From contig OZ017797.1 of the NCBI GenBank assembly GCA_963969395.1, forward strand, positions 17,546,001-17,610,000: a stretch of 64,000 bases of DNA, read 5' to 3'. The position numbers and the translations under genes were made by a program. Shown one piece after another: positions 23,291 through 35,727 of the stretch. Within the stretch, counting starts at the first letter, position 1. Each line of letters starts with the position of its first letter. Below the pieces are notes generated by a model. That model saw only the letters and a list, made by a program, of their open reading frames with translations. It searched no databases and was not told the DNA's origin. The DNA is from Pseudoscleropodium purum (lineage: Eukaryota > Streptophyta > Bryopsida > Hypnales > Brachytheciaceae).

Positions 23291-24233
23291 TTCCACGATC
23301 TTCAAGTTCCAAATTCTCAATATTCGTTTGAGCTTTGAAGTTTGAAATATATACGTTCAAATCATCATGTTCCATGTATCAAATAAAATTAGTGCATAAA
23401 GCCTTGGAAACCAAAGCCCCCCTATTCACTGAACTATAATATATCAAGCAATGGACAAAAAAAATGTAGCTTCTAGCCCTTGGAAATCTTAGCGTTCAAT
23501 TTTCAAGAGTGATTTCAACTACCTTCTTCCTTGCTCTTATGCTCTTCAAGTGCTGGTTTGAAAGTTATTGTTGAATTAAGTCCTAACGGTCGCTAGATGG
23601 ATGGGTGGGTAGATGGGCGGATGGGGCGGTTGGATTCATTTAGAGATTTGCAGTTTGGTACAGCACTACAAGTCTACAACTTTAGCATCATAAAAAAAAA
23701 CATACATATGACTATATGACAAAACACTTAACAAGAAATTATGCATTACATTCACCTTTCAATTCAACATAGTGACGTGAAATTATAACAAAGAAAAAAA
23801 ATTTATATATATGTATTGATAGTTGAATAGGGAAATCAAAACATATTTTTTTTGCGCACATCTACATTCTACATAAATTGTAAAGAACTAATGATATGCG
23901 CAGTGAACAAAGTGCCATTTTTCGAGTTGAAAAAAAATCTAAGCCTATATTAGTATACTAGCTATTGATCTTTTATTAGTATTAGTATATAGTGTATAGG
24001 TCTATTGTAGAAAATGAAATATTTCCTTCTTACTTTGAGGCACCATTATTCTCTTCCACATCACGACATGTTCCTTCCTTCTCCATGAGTCTCTTACTTA
24101 CTCGATGAAGTAATATAGGAGGACTGCCTCCTTGATGGTGGATCTAGAGTTTACGGAAAGCTCCTAGTTCCATGTCAACCCTCTCAAATTGTCTTTTTGT
24201 TTCTAGAGAGTGGTCATCTTCCTCTAAAATTCT
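23291..24233. other. Intergenic between hAT and RING remnants
   Basis: AT-rich with no supported gene. A G-rich degenerate repeat of GATGGG words lies at about 23593-23629; a reverse-complement-like stretch occurs at 31619-31655. 24050-24233 may be the 3' end of the RING-containing remnant. Confidence 0.35.
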
Positions 24234-26783
24234 TCATTTGTTCTTTTGCTTGGAAGACAAGTCCACTTGTTGTTCCTTCGAAGCCCTCAAAACACAATTT
24301 ATTGCATCCATAAGTTTTTGAATTTCGATATCCTTGCTCTTGACATAGAACCAAGCTAGTTCATGAGCTTCATTTTCACCCCCTAGATACTTCCTCCATT
24401 TGGTTATGACATCATCCACCCTCTTCTTGAATGCCCTAGCAACTTCTTCTATTTTATGCTTTGTCGTTGATTTTTTGTCGAGGTCCCCATTGAATGAACC
24501 TTTGTTGCTTCTTCCAACTTCGATAAAAAGAAAGCCCGCCCTATCAAATCATTATTGTACTTCTCATACTACTCATTATTTTAGGATCACGCTCTACCTC
24601 CATGAAACGGTCATTGGACCCCTCCTTCCATTTCTTTCTTGCAGTTCAAAAGAATTTTTTGTATTGCATACTCCAATACCCCCCCATGCTACGGTAGAAT
24701 AATTCTTGAAACTTGATATTAGGAATCCCAAAGGCACGCAACTCCACTTCTACATCTTGTGTCATCCAAAAATACTTATCTAAAATAGAATCATTAGTAG
24801 ACTCCATTCTGATTAACCTATGTATTCCTAGCTTAGGGTCCCACGCCATTGGTTTTCTCCAATGCTTGTAATTCTGGAATTTGAATGGCTCTTGTTCAAG
24901 TGGAAGGGTCTACCAATTGTATTTGTGGCCCAATGACATCACATGCGAAATCCCTAGCATTTTATAGAACCTTGGATTCATAGAAATACGGCACATAGGA
25001 CAATAGGCTTGAAATTGTGCAACTCTTTGTACACAAAGAACATGGAAAGAATGGCCACATTGACCCAAAGTGAAACTTCCTTGGCAAACACAACACATCT
25101 TCTTCAAAAGTTGAACACTAGGAGTACTGCCAAGTACAAGTGCCTTCTTGTGCTCAAGAATGTGAGCAGACAATGTGTCGTGAGAAACCCATCCTTCCTC
25201 CATTTCCATGGCCCAATTGATGTTCTAGGATTCATAGGATTTGCCATGGTTTAGACACTCAAACATTTGATCCATGTTGCTCCAAACCATTATTTGCACA
25301 TCATGATTCCATCTTTCATCTTCTAACTTTGACCTCATATGCAAATAACAAATGTGCACATTATTGTAAGCTTCGTCTAACTCCAATGCATACTTTAAGA
25401 GTCCCTTCATGAGTCAAGAGAACACATTGGAAATGTCTTGTAGTTGCCTTGCCCATATCATCCACTGTAAGTCCTATGTTCCCATTGGAAGGATTTCGTC
25501 TAAAAGTCCTACTTGTGTTATTCACCTCATTAAAGACTTTGCCTCATTCTTTGCTTGAATTGCCAAGTCCAATTGTTGCTTCAACTCTTCAACGGTAGGG
25601 TCTATCGTTTGTGTGGAAGGAGCTTCCAATGAGAGAAGAGGCATAGGTTTTAGGCTCTTAGAAGCCTCTGTGAAATTTATTGTCTCATCCACGGCTTTGT
25701 CCTTGTCAACAATGTGAAGGGGAAGAGAGAGAAAGAGAGAGAGAGGAGGCATAGCTTTGAGGATTTTTATACCCTCTGTGACTTTTGCTATCTCGTCCAC
25801 AACTTTGCCTTTATCAAAGGAAAGAGAGAGTCGATCACTCTCTTGAGTTGGTTGACTTGCCTCCAATGTGGTCTTCCAATGTTCATATGTCTTCTTGTTC
25901 TATAATATCACTAACATCTTATAGTGACATTGTAACGTCTCCTTAGATGTCTTACACTCCTATGCCAACTTCTCATTTTTGACCTTCAGATCATCACTTT
26001 TGAGCGTCAGATTCAAATTTATGATCTTCAAAGAGTCATTTTCTTTCTTCACTTTGTTATACTTCTCTTTCAAATCATCATGGTCTTCCTTTGAATAAAG
26101 CACTTTCTTGAGCTCTTGATTTTCTTCTTCACTTTGAACTAAATGCTTGAGGTCTTTCAACCTCTCTTCTTGTAGTGTGTTCGCAAACTTGACAAACTTT
26201 TGGAAAGCCACGGCACCATGAAGAATATGTGGCATGAGTTGAGAAATTGTATCAACAATTTGTTCAAGGGTAGGTGTGCATTTAGCCACAACTCTAGCTG
26301 AACATGATAAAGCGTAAGCACTTCTATACATTTCGCTAAACTACATTCATGAAAAGTTTGAAGTAGAGGAATGCCCTTCATCAGTAGTGCCCTTATATCT
26401 TTAGTACCCCCTTTGCTTGAAGAACCACCCTCATCTGAAGAGCCTTCTTCATTTCCAATGGTAGTATATGTTTTTCCGATTTCAAATTTTGTCCATCAAA
26501 GAATATAGTGTAAATATTTTTCCATTTCTTCTAGTGGAGGCATTTTGCGTAATTTCTATAGATCTTCTTCATTCAACAACTCCAACAATAGATGGTCAAA
26601 TAGGCTCGGTGTCTCTTCGCCATTGTTCATAACAAATGGCTTTTGTAGAGGCAGCACTGTATCTACTAGGCTCAAAATTAGACTTCGGCTTTGGTTCAAG
26701 TCCTCATACACAACTCTGTTAGTGATGTCCACTAGGGCATTGCTATCTACAAGATGAGTGATCATAGCAATTGCCCTACCCAC
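24234..26783 (-). pseudogene. Degenerate RING-finger / coiled-coil gene
   Basis: On the minus strand the coding pieces are collinear. 26783-26556 is the N-terminal piece. 26530-25960 is Ser/Gly-rich and then a long heptad-like coiled coil (LQEERLKDLKHLVQSEEENQ ... KEKYNKVKKENDSLK). 25866-25522 has two PLSL-containing repeats and a second short coil (EELKQQLDLAIQAKNEAKS). 25410-25225 follows. 25209-24910 carries a RING domain: CCVCQGSFTLGQCGHSFHVL, then CVQRV and CPMC, giving C-x2-C...C-x-H-x2-H-x2-C...C-x2-C. 24849-24234 is the C-terminal part (MAWDPKLGIHRLIRMES). Stops separate most pieces. RING domains usually act as E3 ubiquitin ligases; whether this one did cannot be said. It may be a host-gene relic or part of the mobile-element neighbourhood; I do not recognise the full-length family. 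Confidence 0.55.
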
Positions 26784-26989
26784 TTCTTCTATGGAAACTT
26801 CTTCTTTGTTTTTCTATGATTCCGACGTTGAATCTTCTTTATTTGGAAGAGGGGGCACCTTAAATAGGTGAATCCTAAATTGATTTCAAATTTCAATCAA
26901 TCAAAATGCTTTTCAATTGAATTTCAAATAAATTTAAATTTGAAGGACATGATTAGCAATGGATTTCTGCCATGATACTTAGCAATTAG

Positions 26990-27711
26990 AAAAGCCAAAG
27001 TGATTGCATGCCAGCCCAATCTAATCATTGTCAATTTGAGTGCCTAGCTTGGCCAATGCCAGATGCAAAGGACATTGATGATGAAGATGCATTGGTTCCT
27101 TTGCCACCTCCACCTCCAGAGAGACATGAACGTTGAGACAAGCGTGAAGACATAGAGTATGAGAATCAAATGCGAGAAGGGCTTGGAGAAGTGTAGAGGA
27201 TTAAGGTCAACCACATGGGCATCATGCATCATCCCATGATTTCCATTGTCATCATGATGCATGTGGCTTTGAATATGGAAGAAGTTCACATTACATCAAA
27301 GACCCCCGAGATGAATTTCCAAATGTAGGAAGAGGCTATAGAAACACCCTAAACCCGGATTACAATACTTCTGAACATGGTAGGTTGCAATACTATCCAA
27401 CAACAAGAGGATAATATGGAAACATGAGGTTTACGGACTACAATGGCTCCCAATATGGCAAGTTGCAATACTATCCGGGAATGGGAGGACAAGATTCCTA
27501 TAGGCCTCATGGAAGCTCCTATTATAATGCATCAAGTCATGGAGGGACTGCAAGGTCACAACATCATGCTTCAATTCCACGTCCAACTTTTGGATTGCCT
27601 TACTACGGAAATTATGGAGAAGGAGGACGGCCAAGCGGGTATGGACCACATGGTGGCTTTGGTTCTACACCTCAAAGTCAAAATGATGAAAATCGTTCTG
27701 ATTTAGAATGA
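26990..27711 (+). pseudogene. Gly/Tyr-rich C-terminal tail of an unrecognised protein
   Basis: A proline run (PLPPPPPERHER, about 27095-27133) is followed, after stops, by a Gly/Tyr/His-rich tail (27424-27711) ending in NENRSDLE-like acidic residues and TGA. The peptide LQYYP occurs twice, at about 27390 (RLQYYPTTRG) and 27460 (KLQYYPGMGG), from a duplicated DNA word TTGCAATACTATCC. The tail resembles low-complexity C-termini of plant transposase-like proteins, but that is only an inference. Confidence 0.35.
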
Positions 27712-28396
27712 AGTATAGTGCGATTTTCTAGAACAGTAGAACTGTAAAAGGCATTTGACCAAGAGGTCATGGATTTTGTAATGTGGTTTTGAATGTAAAT
27801 CATAATCATTTGAAGACAATGATGTCAATATGTAATAATTGCATGTGTATGGAAACAAGCAACATGCATCAAAAAAATTTAGTATGTGAAAATGCAAAAG
27901 TCGTATGGGCTATTTTATATTATAACAAAGAATTATACCTTGTGGAGTGCCACACTAGCCCCCGGGCCATCGGTAGTCCGGTAGGCAATATTTTCCATTT
28001 GCAAAGTGCTTCCATCTCAAATGATTCCAAATTTTTTGGAGATGTTCCAAACAATATACCGATGACCTTGAATGGTCAATATTTTTCACAATTAATTCTA
28101 TGCATAGTAGACAAAGTACTCTTCACTTTTTTCTAACTAAAATTTAAAAACTTAAGCACATCCATGTGCAAAAAAATATCAAAGATTCAAAGTGAGACAA
28201 TTCATTTCAAACCTCCATTGTGAAAACATTGTTAGGCCTTTCACGGATTAAGCATGTTAGGCTATACTTAAGAATTTTTGAATGAGTGGAAAGAAGATAC
28301 TTTTTTCCATAAATTTTTTGGATGCATTTTGAATTCAAATATTGAACATAAATAATTCTAAAATCAAATTCTTCAGACGACATAAATGATACAAAC
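27712..28396. other. AT-rich intergenic stretch
   Basis: Nothing recognised. Composition changes abruptly to GC-rich at about 28396. Confidence 0.4.
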
Positions 28397-28700
28397 AGGG
28401 AGTCCGTCCGCCTAAACTAGAATGTTCGATTGGATGGATGGTTGATTGTCCATCTGATCAGGAGTTGACGATGAGGCATCCGATTGTCCGTCCATTAGAT
28501 CAGACAGGGAGGCTGTCCGCCTCAACAAAACCATCCGATTGGCAGACGTTTTTTGGGTTTGTTCGATAGAACGTTTCAGACAAGGCAGATGGACTCCCCA
28601 TCCACCTGGTTCGGACCATCCGATCAGGCAAACACTTTTAGGATCCATCAATCGAACGGCCCAAATAAGGCAGATGGGGAGGTCGTCCGCCTCATATAAA
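28397..28700. repeat. GC-rich degenerate tandem repeats ending at a TATA box
   Basis: Four related words occur at about 28397 (AGGGAGTCCGTCCGCCT), 28506 (AGGGAGGCTGTCCGCCT), 28590 (GGACTCCCCATCCACCTG) and 28677 (GGGGAGGTCGTCCGCCTC), with CCATCCGAT-type words between them. Spacing is roughly 85-110 bp. The block is far richer in GC than its surroundings and stops at TATAAA. Confidence 0.65.
28695..28700 (+). promoter_or_regulatory. Candidate TATA box
   Basis: TATAAA in the context CATATAAAAGCG follows GC-rich repeats and precedes a pyrimidine-rich stretch. The kinase-like coding sequence on the same strand begins about 260 bp downstream. The element could be that gene's promoter or a retro-element promoter. 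Confidence 0.45.
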
Positions 28701-28951
28701 AGCGTGGATGGGGCCATCCACTTGCCACTTTTATCTTCCCCCTTGCTTCATTGGTAGCAAGAGAGAGCGAAGAGCTTGGTGGTTCGTCCCTCCATTGACT
28801 CCTCTCTTCAGGAAGATAAAGGAGCATTATTGGGGGGAACTCTTGTAGGAATTACAACGTTTATCAAGATGTTGAGGTCAAGGAGAGTTGCAAGGGGAAG
28901 AATAATTTTGCCCCCTATTTAGTCCACTATAGATAATCCCTCTACCAGTTG

Positions 28952-30222
28952 CAAAAACTTCTTGATAAAATGCATTGTCGCGTTTTATGAGACAAAGACT
29001 ACAATGTCTTTTGATACTAAATATGTTTGATATGGAGAGGAGTGCATTGAAAAATTTAAAGGGGATATGAAGGATAGGATGTTATAGGCCATCCATGTGT
29101 CGGAGTGGTATGCTGAAATAGAAAAGGCAAATTTTCTAACTTAGTTGGACAAACGAGTCCACGATTCACTACGGAATGCCAAGATAATCATACAAAAATT
29201 TGGGAAGGTGCACCGTGCAAATGATGAGGCATTTGAGTATGTTGTTATGAAATTAGACATGTTCATAATGAGGTGTAAACCGTTTGCTAACAAACAAAAT
29301 AGAGAGGAGTCAATGGATTGGTGGAAGAGTGCGGATGGGGGTTGCACAAGTAGAAAACACAAATCGCCATCTCATAGCACTTTCGAAAACGATGAAGGTG
29401 ATTAATATGGATAACAAAATCATGCGGGGTAGCTATACAACTATTCAAAGGGTGCAAATTGGAGGACACACCAAGATTAAACCATTTTGGGAGTTTGCAG
29501 CAAAGACGTCTCTTCAAGAAGGTCGATGACCTAAACTTGCAAAGATGGAACACAATACCAAATCTATGACTGTAAGGATTTTGCATGATGGAATGATATA
29601 CTTTTTGGCAATCCACACGTCAAAGAATGAAGGCTATGTGTTTTGGTGGAATGGCAGTACATTGCGTGAAATGTTGAGAAGGGATAACTGTTATCCAAAC
29701 AACATATATATTCAAGTGGCTTATGAACCGAAGATTATAGAAGAAGAAGTCCTTGCTACTGAACATCTCAAGCGTTGGAGAGCAAAGTACATGGATCTTG
29801 CTTGGGCATTGCTACATATTATGAATGTAGTCCATAGTGTTGGATATCTTCACAACGACAATTCTCCAGACATCATGTTTCATTTTCCCAAAGATAAATC
29901 TCAAATTTACATTAGAGTTTGCGATTGGGGGATGACTACGGCTAGTAATGCCTCCATGAAGTTGTTGTATACATTCACATCAATAAAGGATCGAGACGAA
30001 GCTTCGAAGAATAGGTGGTGGGTGGATCCAAAGATTACATATGTGCATAGAAGAGATGCAAATGTAAAGAATGTATCGACCCTTTCTAAGGTATCCAAGG
30101 AGTTTGCCATTGGTCAACTAGCTCTGAAGATCAATGAGAAATGCATGTCAAAGGCTTACCACAAGTTGCAAGGTCGTGGAAATGGTTCAAATGTGCGATA
30201 CAACCATAAGGACTTAGCATGA
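28952..30222 (+). pseudogene. Degenerate protein-kinase-like gene
   Basis: The N-terminal part (to about 29340) is a helical segment (MSFDTKYV, then KRVHDSLRNAKIIIQKFGKV). A +1 shift in a G-run at 29336-29341 joins it to the kinase-like part. There, GSYTTIQRVQI resembles the glycine-rich loop and FAAKTS the lysine motif. One in-frame TGA at 29527-29529 follows. The 226-codon remainder has a catalytic-loop-like HNDNSPDIMFHF and a metal-loop-like VCDWGM in place of HRDLKPEN and DFG. The Asp residues are kept but the Asn position is doubtful. With only one stop and one shift in the core, decay is recent compared with neighbours. Kinase assignment rests on these motifs in the right order. Confidence 0.5.
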
Positions 30223-31979
30223 CTATTTCAAGCATATTTGAAATGACTTTGTGCGGATGGTGCCACTAATCATAGTAGTTTGGTGGAAGTAATTTCATTG
30301 TTAACTTTTATTTACAATTGGCCTATATCGGATGAACACTTCCACCAATCATATTGAACTTTTTTGATAAAATATATAAGTATAGGAATATGCGATATCT
30401 ATACAGGCAAAAGCACATAGTATTATGTGCGTAGATTATATAGTTGTATAGTATATACGGACTTATATATATTAGTTTCAACACCAATGAATGTCATTAT
30501 AATTCCAATTGACCAATTTCATGTGTGTTTGTGATTGGTGAGCATATTTTACTTGATAATGATTAATCTATTATAGAGCACTCTAAAGGCTCAATGTCAT
30601 TTGTCATTTTATATTTAGATGAAAGATTAAAAGTTTCAAAACCTAGAGATTACAACAATGCATTTTTTTCAATTGATGGTTGTTTAATTCACAAGTTCTT
30701 GTTTTAAATTATGTAGTTTGGCATATGTGGTCAAAGATTTTGAATAATGAATAGTTGAATACGGAAATGTGAATAGAAATATGGAAAATCTAAAACGTGT
30801 ACTCTTTAGTGAATTTCGTGATTGATATGAAAATAGAAAAGAACTAAAGGACTAAAAGAGACATTATGTATGTCCATTGTCCAATTCTAAATTAAAGATT
30901 TAGCATGGAATGGATTGGACGCCAAGACAATATTGTAAAATCATTTCAATGAAATGAATGAATTTAAAGGTTCAAAGTAATTGAAGTATAAGTATGAGCC
31001 ATCTACTTTATAATTTGAATATTTAGCTATTTGTTGCTTGAAAATTTTATGTAGAGCATGTATCCTAATTTCTAAATAATTGTTGAAAAAAAGAATTCCT
31101 GAATCCTGCCCTGTTCCACCCAAATGACCCAATGACCGAACTACCAACTAGGGAGGATTGACCTCTTATTGCCTCAATTTTACCCATAGAGAAAAACTGA
31201 AATTCTTTTATTTGCATCTTATTATTTCTTTTTGTAAATTTTGAATTCACATATATAATCAAAGGATGCTAAAAGAGGTGATAAAATAGAAAATGTAGTA
31301 ATGTACACGGCAAAAAATAGAGTCAAAGGGGATTAATCCATCTATTGCTTTGTGTTTTTTCCTTCAGAAAAACATTGGAATTTCTTATTTTCCATGTATG
31401 AACACATTTGCAAATTTTTAATTCATATTTGCAATCGTAAGCCCCAAATTAGTTAAAAATTTATGAAATACAAAATTTTATTGATACATAACTAGAGGCA
31501 ATTTTTAAGTTTGCCCTTCAACAGGACAATAGAAGGGTCAATCCTCCATGGCCAAAAAATAATGGGCAATTTCTTCATTTACCCTAATTCAGGGCAATTA
31601 GGAGAGCAATCCTTGTCTGCCTATCCGCCTATCCATCTACCCCGTCCACCCATTCATTAGACAAGGTCCGACTAAAAATCTCTATATTTGCGAATGTTGG
31701 AAAACAAGCGGGCACAGCATTTGGATGTCCATGCAACCCTGATTGAAGCTGTTTAATTTCATTGTCTAGTGTCTAAATTTGAGTTCCCTTATACCTATTC
31801 AAAATACTTTGGGATGCTCTTTCAATGATAGAAATTTTGAAGTTCTAAATATAAGCCAACAAAAAATTAGAGGTTTATTTAAAGGGCTTGTACATCAATC
31901 CCATTAAAGATGCCTGTAGAGTATCTCCACCTACGTACGATAAGATGCCCTTTGGAGGACCTTGGTTATTATGAAATAT
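30223..31979. other. AT-rich intergenic stretch with dispersed repeat words
   Basis: No gene supported. 31230-31260 and 31407-31436 carry the 'tttgcaaattttgaattcatatttgcaatc' word (also 41213 and, inverted, 19319). The word GGAGGATTGACC at about 31151 recurs inverted at about 31528. Confidence 0.4.
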
Positions 31980-33620
31980 CCACTAGTGGCATGTCAATGG
32001 GCAAATTTTGAGCGAGCTTGTCAAGCACACCTTTAAAGATGAGAATGTGGAAACTTTGGATTTGAAATTCAAAGCTAACATTTATCTTAATGAAAAAATA
32101 AAACATTCTTTAGAAGCTTTGAAGATAAGACATGGGATCAAGTACCTTTTGAAGGGGTCAATGTGACTTAGATGTCTTGGTAATCCATAAGAAGGTCAAG
32201 TCTATTGAATCTTACAAAGATTATTGTGAGGAAGGGTAAGTATGGTGGTCTCCCTCCTCCCTCCTCCCTCCCTAACAATGTCTTAGTGAACTAATGTAAG
32301 CACAAGCATTGAAGTTGGTGACAAAGTTTTACAACCACATTCACGATGTGCTAGAATGCTCAAGATTAGGCACTCTTTGAAACCAATTGGATAATATCTC
32401 ACTCCATGCTAGGCCATGATGTTGAATTCCAAATAATGAGTTTTGGTGTAAGTCTTGATATGAGTGCCAATGTAAGATTGTTTGGATGTAATGGGGAGTT
32501 GAATACCATTCAAGGGAAATTAGCATCAATGTTGAATAGCGTTGTTGCCAAGTTTTGAACATCAATAGAAGTTTTGTTCTATGTCATCAAATGGCATGCC
32601 CAATGTCTTGTGGAAGTTAGGTGTTGGAAGTTATAGGGAACCTATGAGTAGAGTTTGAATCTAGCTTTGTTGGTGCATGACATATACACTATCAATTAGA
32701 AAATCATGACCTTTGGTGCTACCAAAAGTAGAGATGATTCAATCACTTTGGAGAGCTTTAGAAGTAAGTATTCACTAAAAGGCATGACAAGGAGGAAGCT
32801 CTAATCAACAATGAGTTCGGTTACAATGAGATGAATCAAACTTATAGGTGTGTGTTGGGTAATTTTAGAAGAAGGAATATATACTAGTTAAATATTGGTA
32901 GTACTATTTTGGAGAGCATAAGGTGTTTAGATCGTGAATTTGATTTATTGCAAGGCCTCAAATTGAATACATGTAATTTCATATCATGGCAAAATTTAGA
33001 TCCAAAAACGGTAATGTAGAGGTATCTATAGGGATTTTAATTGTAAGTTCAATTGAAGGTGGGCTACAAACACATGACAAGAAGGCTATGGGTGACTTTT
33101 GTTCAAATTTGGTGTAATTTGAGGGAAGTGAATTGCAAGCCAATTTTGAAAGGATTGCTATAAAGGTGCAATAATTTGTGTGTAGCTTTAGTCACATTGA
33201 AGAAGAAGAAAGACAGAGTGCAACATTGGAGTTATGTATCTGTTCAAACTGTGCAATTTGAAATTCAAGTATTGCTTGCAACCATTAAATAGGTTCAAAA
33301 TTCTAGAAGGGTTATGATACAATTTAATGCACCTAATACAAATGTTAGATTAATTGGTTTTGGAGCATATGAGAGTGTTGATTGAAGTGATGTTAAAGTG
33401 CAAATTTTAGGAGTTTTGCAAGAAATTTTAGGTTATAGATTTGTAGGTGCCCAAATACATGTAGAGAGTATTGATTTTGTCTTCAACACAAAAAGTGATG
33501 ACTTAGAAAACATTGAGCAAGTGCAACCTAATATGCCTCTACAATGACAAGTATTCAAAGACAAGGAAATGCTCATGGAAATGAAAACTATGATGGAAGA
33601 TGTAATTGAGAGCCCCTAGG
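31980..33620 (+). pseudogene. Decayed coding sequence of unknown family
   Basis: Long stretches read as protein with scattered stops and shifts. Near 31995-32165 there is ILSELVKHTFKDENVETLDL. Near 33225-33615 there is VQTVQFEIQVLLATIK, then VRLIGFGAYESVD, then VQILGVLQEILGYRFVGAQI and a Met/Glu-rich end. The codon-like composition of these segments and their shared strand suggest one gene remnant. I recognise no domain. Confidence 0.35.
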
Positions 33621-34625
33621 TTGTCACTTTGGTTTCATGATTTTTTTTGCTTTGGTCTTTATTTTTTAGATTTTATAGACAAAATCCGTAAAAAAAATAT
33701 ATATATAAAATTATAATTGATAAAGTCCCTACCAGTATAGTGTTTTACTTATAGAAACTTAAAATGCCAAAAAATAAATTATTTTAGGTAACTACCTTGG
33801 TCATCAAGAGATGTATCCTTACAAGATTAATCTTGATTGAGTAATATGAAGATAATGAATGTTTTGCCAAACATAATCAATTGCAATATTTTTATTTACT
33901 ATTATGAAGATAATTAATTATAATGTGTTAATATATAATACACTTGAAGACTTAAAGATATACATCAAGTAATTTGCAATCATATGCCACAAGTACCTTC
34001 CTCTAATAGAAATGGTGGTCTTTGGATACAAGTGAATAGTGCCAAAGCATGGTGCTCAAGGCCCATAATTATTGGCACTATAGTAGTCTACTCTAAATGC
34101 ACCCATACTCTAAAAGCTATCAAGACACAAAGGTACATTTTGTTTTCTTCAATGTACTAGTAGTCTACATTTTAAGATGTGGTCGTTTCTAATGACCACT
34201 GCATTTCAACTTCAAAAATTTGTAACTAATTCTACAAAGGTTCAAAAAATAAGAAACAACTTGGGTTAGATGCCATTTCCATTTTTCTTCCTTTGAAAAT
34301 TTGTTGAAAATTGTTTTGAGGAGTTTAGCTTCCTCCTAAAGGCAATTAGCTCTTAAATGGTCACTTTATAAGTAGACTATCTTAGTTTGGTGTCAATGTG
34401 AGCATTGAGCATACACTTTGGCACTATTTACTCGTGCTCAAAGACTACCATTCTCCCCTTCCTCAAATCACGACAACAAATACAAAACGAGAAGTAAGGA
34501 ATGAAGGACTTGTAGTTGGTCGGTATGTATTTTTACTTTTGCAATGAAATTCTTTACATTTGGTGTTAAAAAAGGAAATTTGTATTTATTTAATTTAAAT
34601 GAAAATGAAACAAATTGTGTGACCT
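33621..34625. other. AT-rich intergenic stretch
   Basis: Nothing recognised. A short (TA)n run lies near 33698-33712. Confidence 0.4.
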
Positions 34626-35340
34626 TCATGCAGCCCAACAGTAAGTTAAACATAAATGATTGGAGTTTCTCTCTCTCTCTCTCCCAAAATTTGCAGAACC
34701 CAAACTGAAAACGACTTGCCGTGTGGACCCCTCCCAAATGCGAGGCCGGCCCCCTTTGGGTAATAAAGAGAATCCTGACCAACAGATCTGTGGCAGGGTT
34801 CGTGGTGGTACATCGATGACATTCATCCCTCCCTCCCTCATCCCAGCATGCTTTTGGCTCTGACTCCCCGATAGCCTTGTACCAGGCGCAGAGATATGAA
34901 AGTACGTTAGATTGTGTACCCTGGATATATTTTGCTGCCAAGCCCTTATTACTCCTTGTACTGCCCTTTCCTCCACCCAAGCCCTCTTCAGCTTCGCTTC
35001 GCTTCCCATCAGTCTAGTCCAAAGGCTTAGGCTTTCCACTTACCTTACCCTAACTTACAGGGTATGGTACTGGCTTACTGGCTTACTAGTTACTAGTTAC
35101 TCTGTGCAGGGCCGGGCCGGGCCCGGGGAGGAGCACCACGGATGAAAATCATTGAAAAAGAGGTGACGATGATTATGGATGAGGTTCATCACAGGGTTGT
35201 TATGAAGACGGGTGCTGGCTGCTGGAGGCAAGAAAGAACTGTGGGGGGTGGGTACAGGGGCATGATTTGAAGGGGATGGACGGACAGGATGGCCCGCTGT
35301 TTCCCAAAAAAACGGGTTGGAGCGACCCTGCAGTTGTTTC
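34626..35340. other. GC-rich island of unassigned function
   Basis: Composition is markedly richer in GC than the flanks. It contains a (CT)n tract at 34669-34683 and a G/C-only run at 35107-35127 (GGGCCGGGCCGGGCCCGGGG). A 137-codon open frame runs on the minus strand (35039-34626), but its composition and lack of any recognisable domain make it doubtful. The island could be the remains of a promoter or 5' untranslated region. Confidence 0.35.
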
Positions 35341-35350
35341 GTAAGAACTT

Positions 35351-35450
35351 CAAGTACAACTTGGGAACTCGTTTGGGAGGAAGCTTTGGAGGATGCAACT
35401 CTTTGAATCTCATTCTTAATTGTTTGGAGATTGCAAAAATGTTCAAATGA
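35351..35450 (-). repeat. Duplicated coding-like segment, copy 1
   Basis: Shares CAAGTACAACTTGGGAACTC, CTCATTCTTAATTGTTTGGA and TTGCAAAAATGTTCAAAT with 35728-35835 in the same orientation. On the minus strand both copies read FEHFCNLQTIKN, then ASSKASSQ- or ACSKACSK-like sequence, then SS(Q/K)VVLE. A protein-coding exon therefore seems to have been duplicated 377 bp apart. The family is not recognised. Confidence 0.6.
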
Positions 35451-35727
35451 CACGACTGTGGTAGAACCACCCATTACCAACTAGGGTCCCATACCCAACT
35501 TGTATGGTTGAAAATAGTTGCAACCAAAGGTAGAACAAATTTTCAACCAAAGTGTAGAATGTGTTTTTCCTCCTTTTCAAAGTTGGGACTAATCAAGTAA
35601 TGGAAATTTACATTCCCTTGTACACATGTGGAATCCCTAAAGTGGTTGACTATGCGTGGTTCCATCATATTCATATCAGAATCCAAAGAAATTGACTTGG
35701 AGAACATAAATGATTTCCTTAATTGTT

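Noticed and set aside
28397..28700. CRISPR-like array
   Set aside because: Repeats are degenerate, unevenly spaced and of long period; the genome is eukaryotic.
34626..35039. 137-codon minus-strand open frame in the GC-rich island
   Set aside because: No domain or plausible hydrophobic/charged pattern, and its overlap with other long frames is what high GC alone would give.
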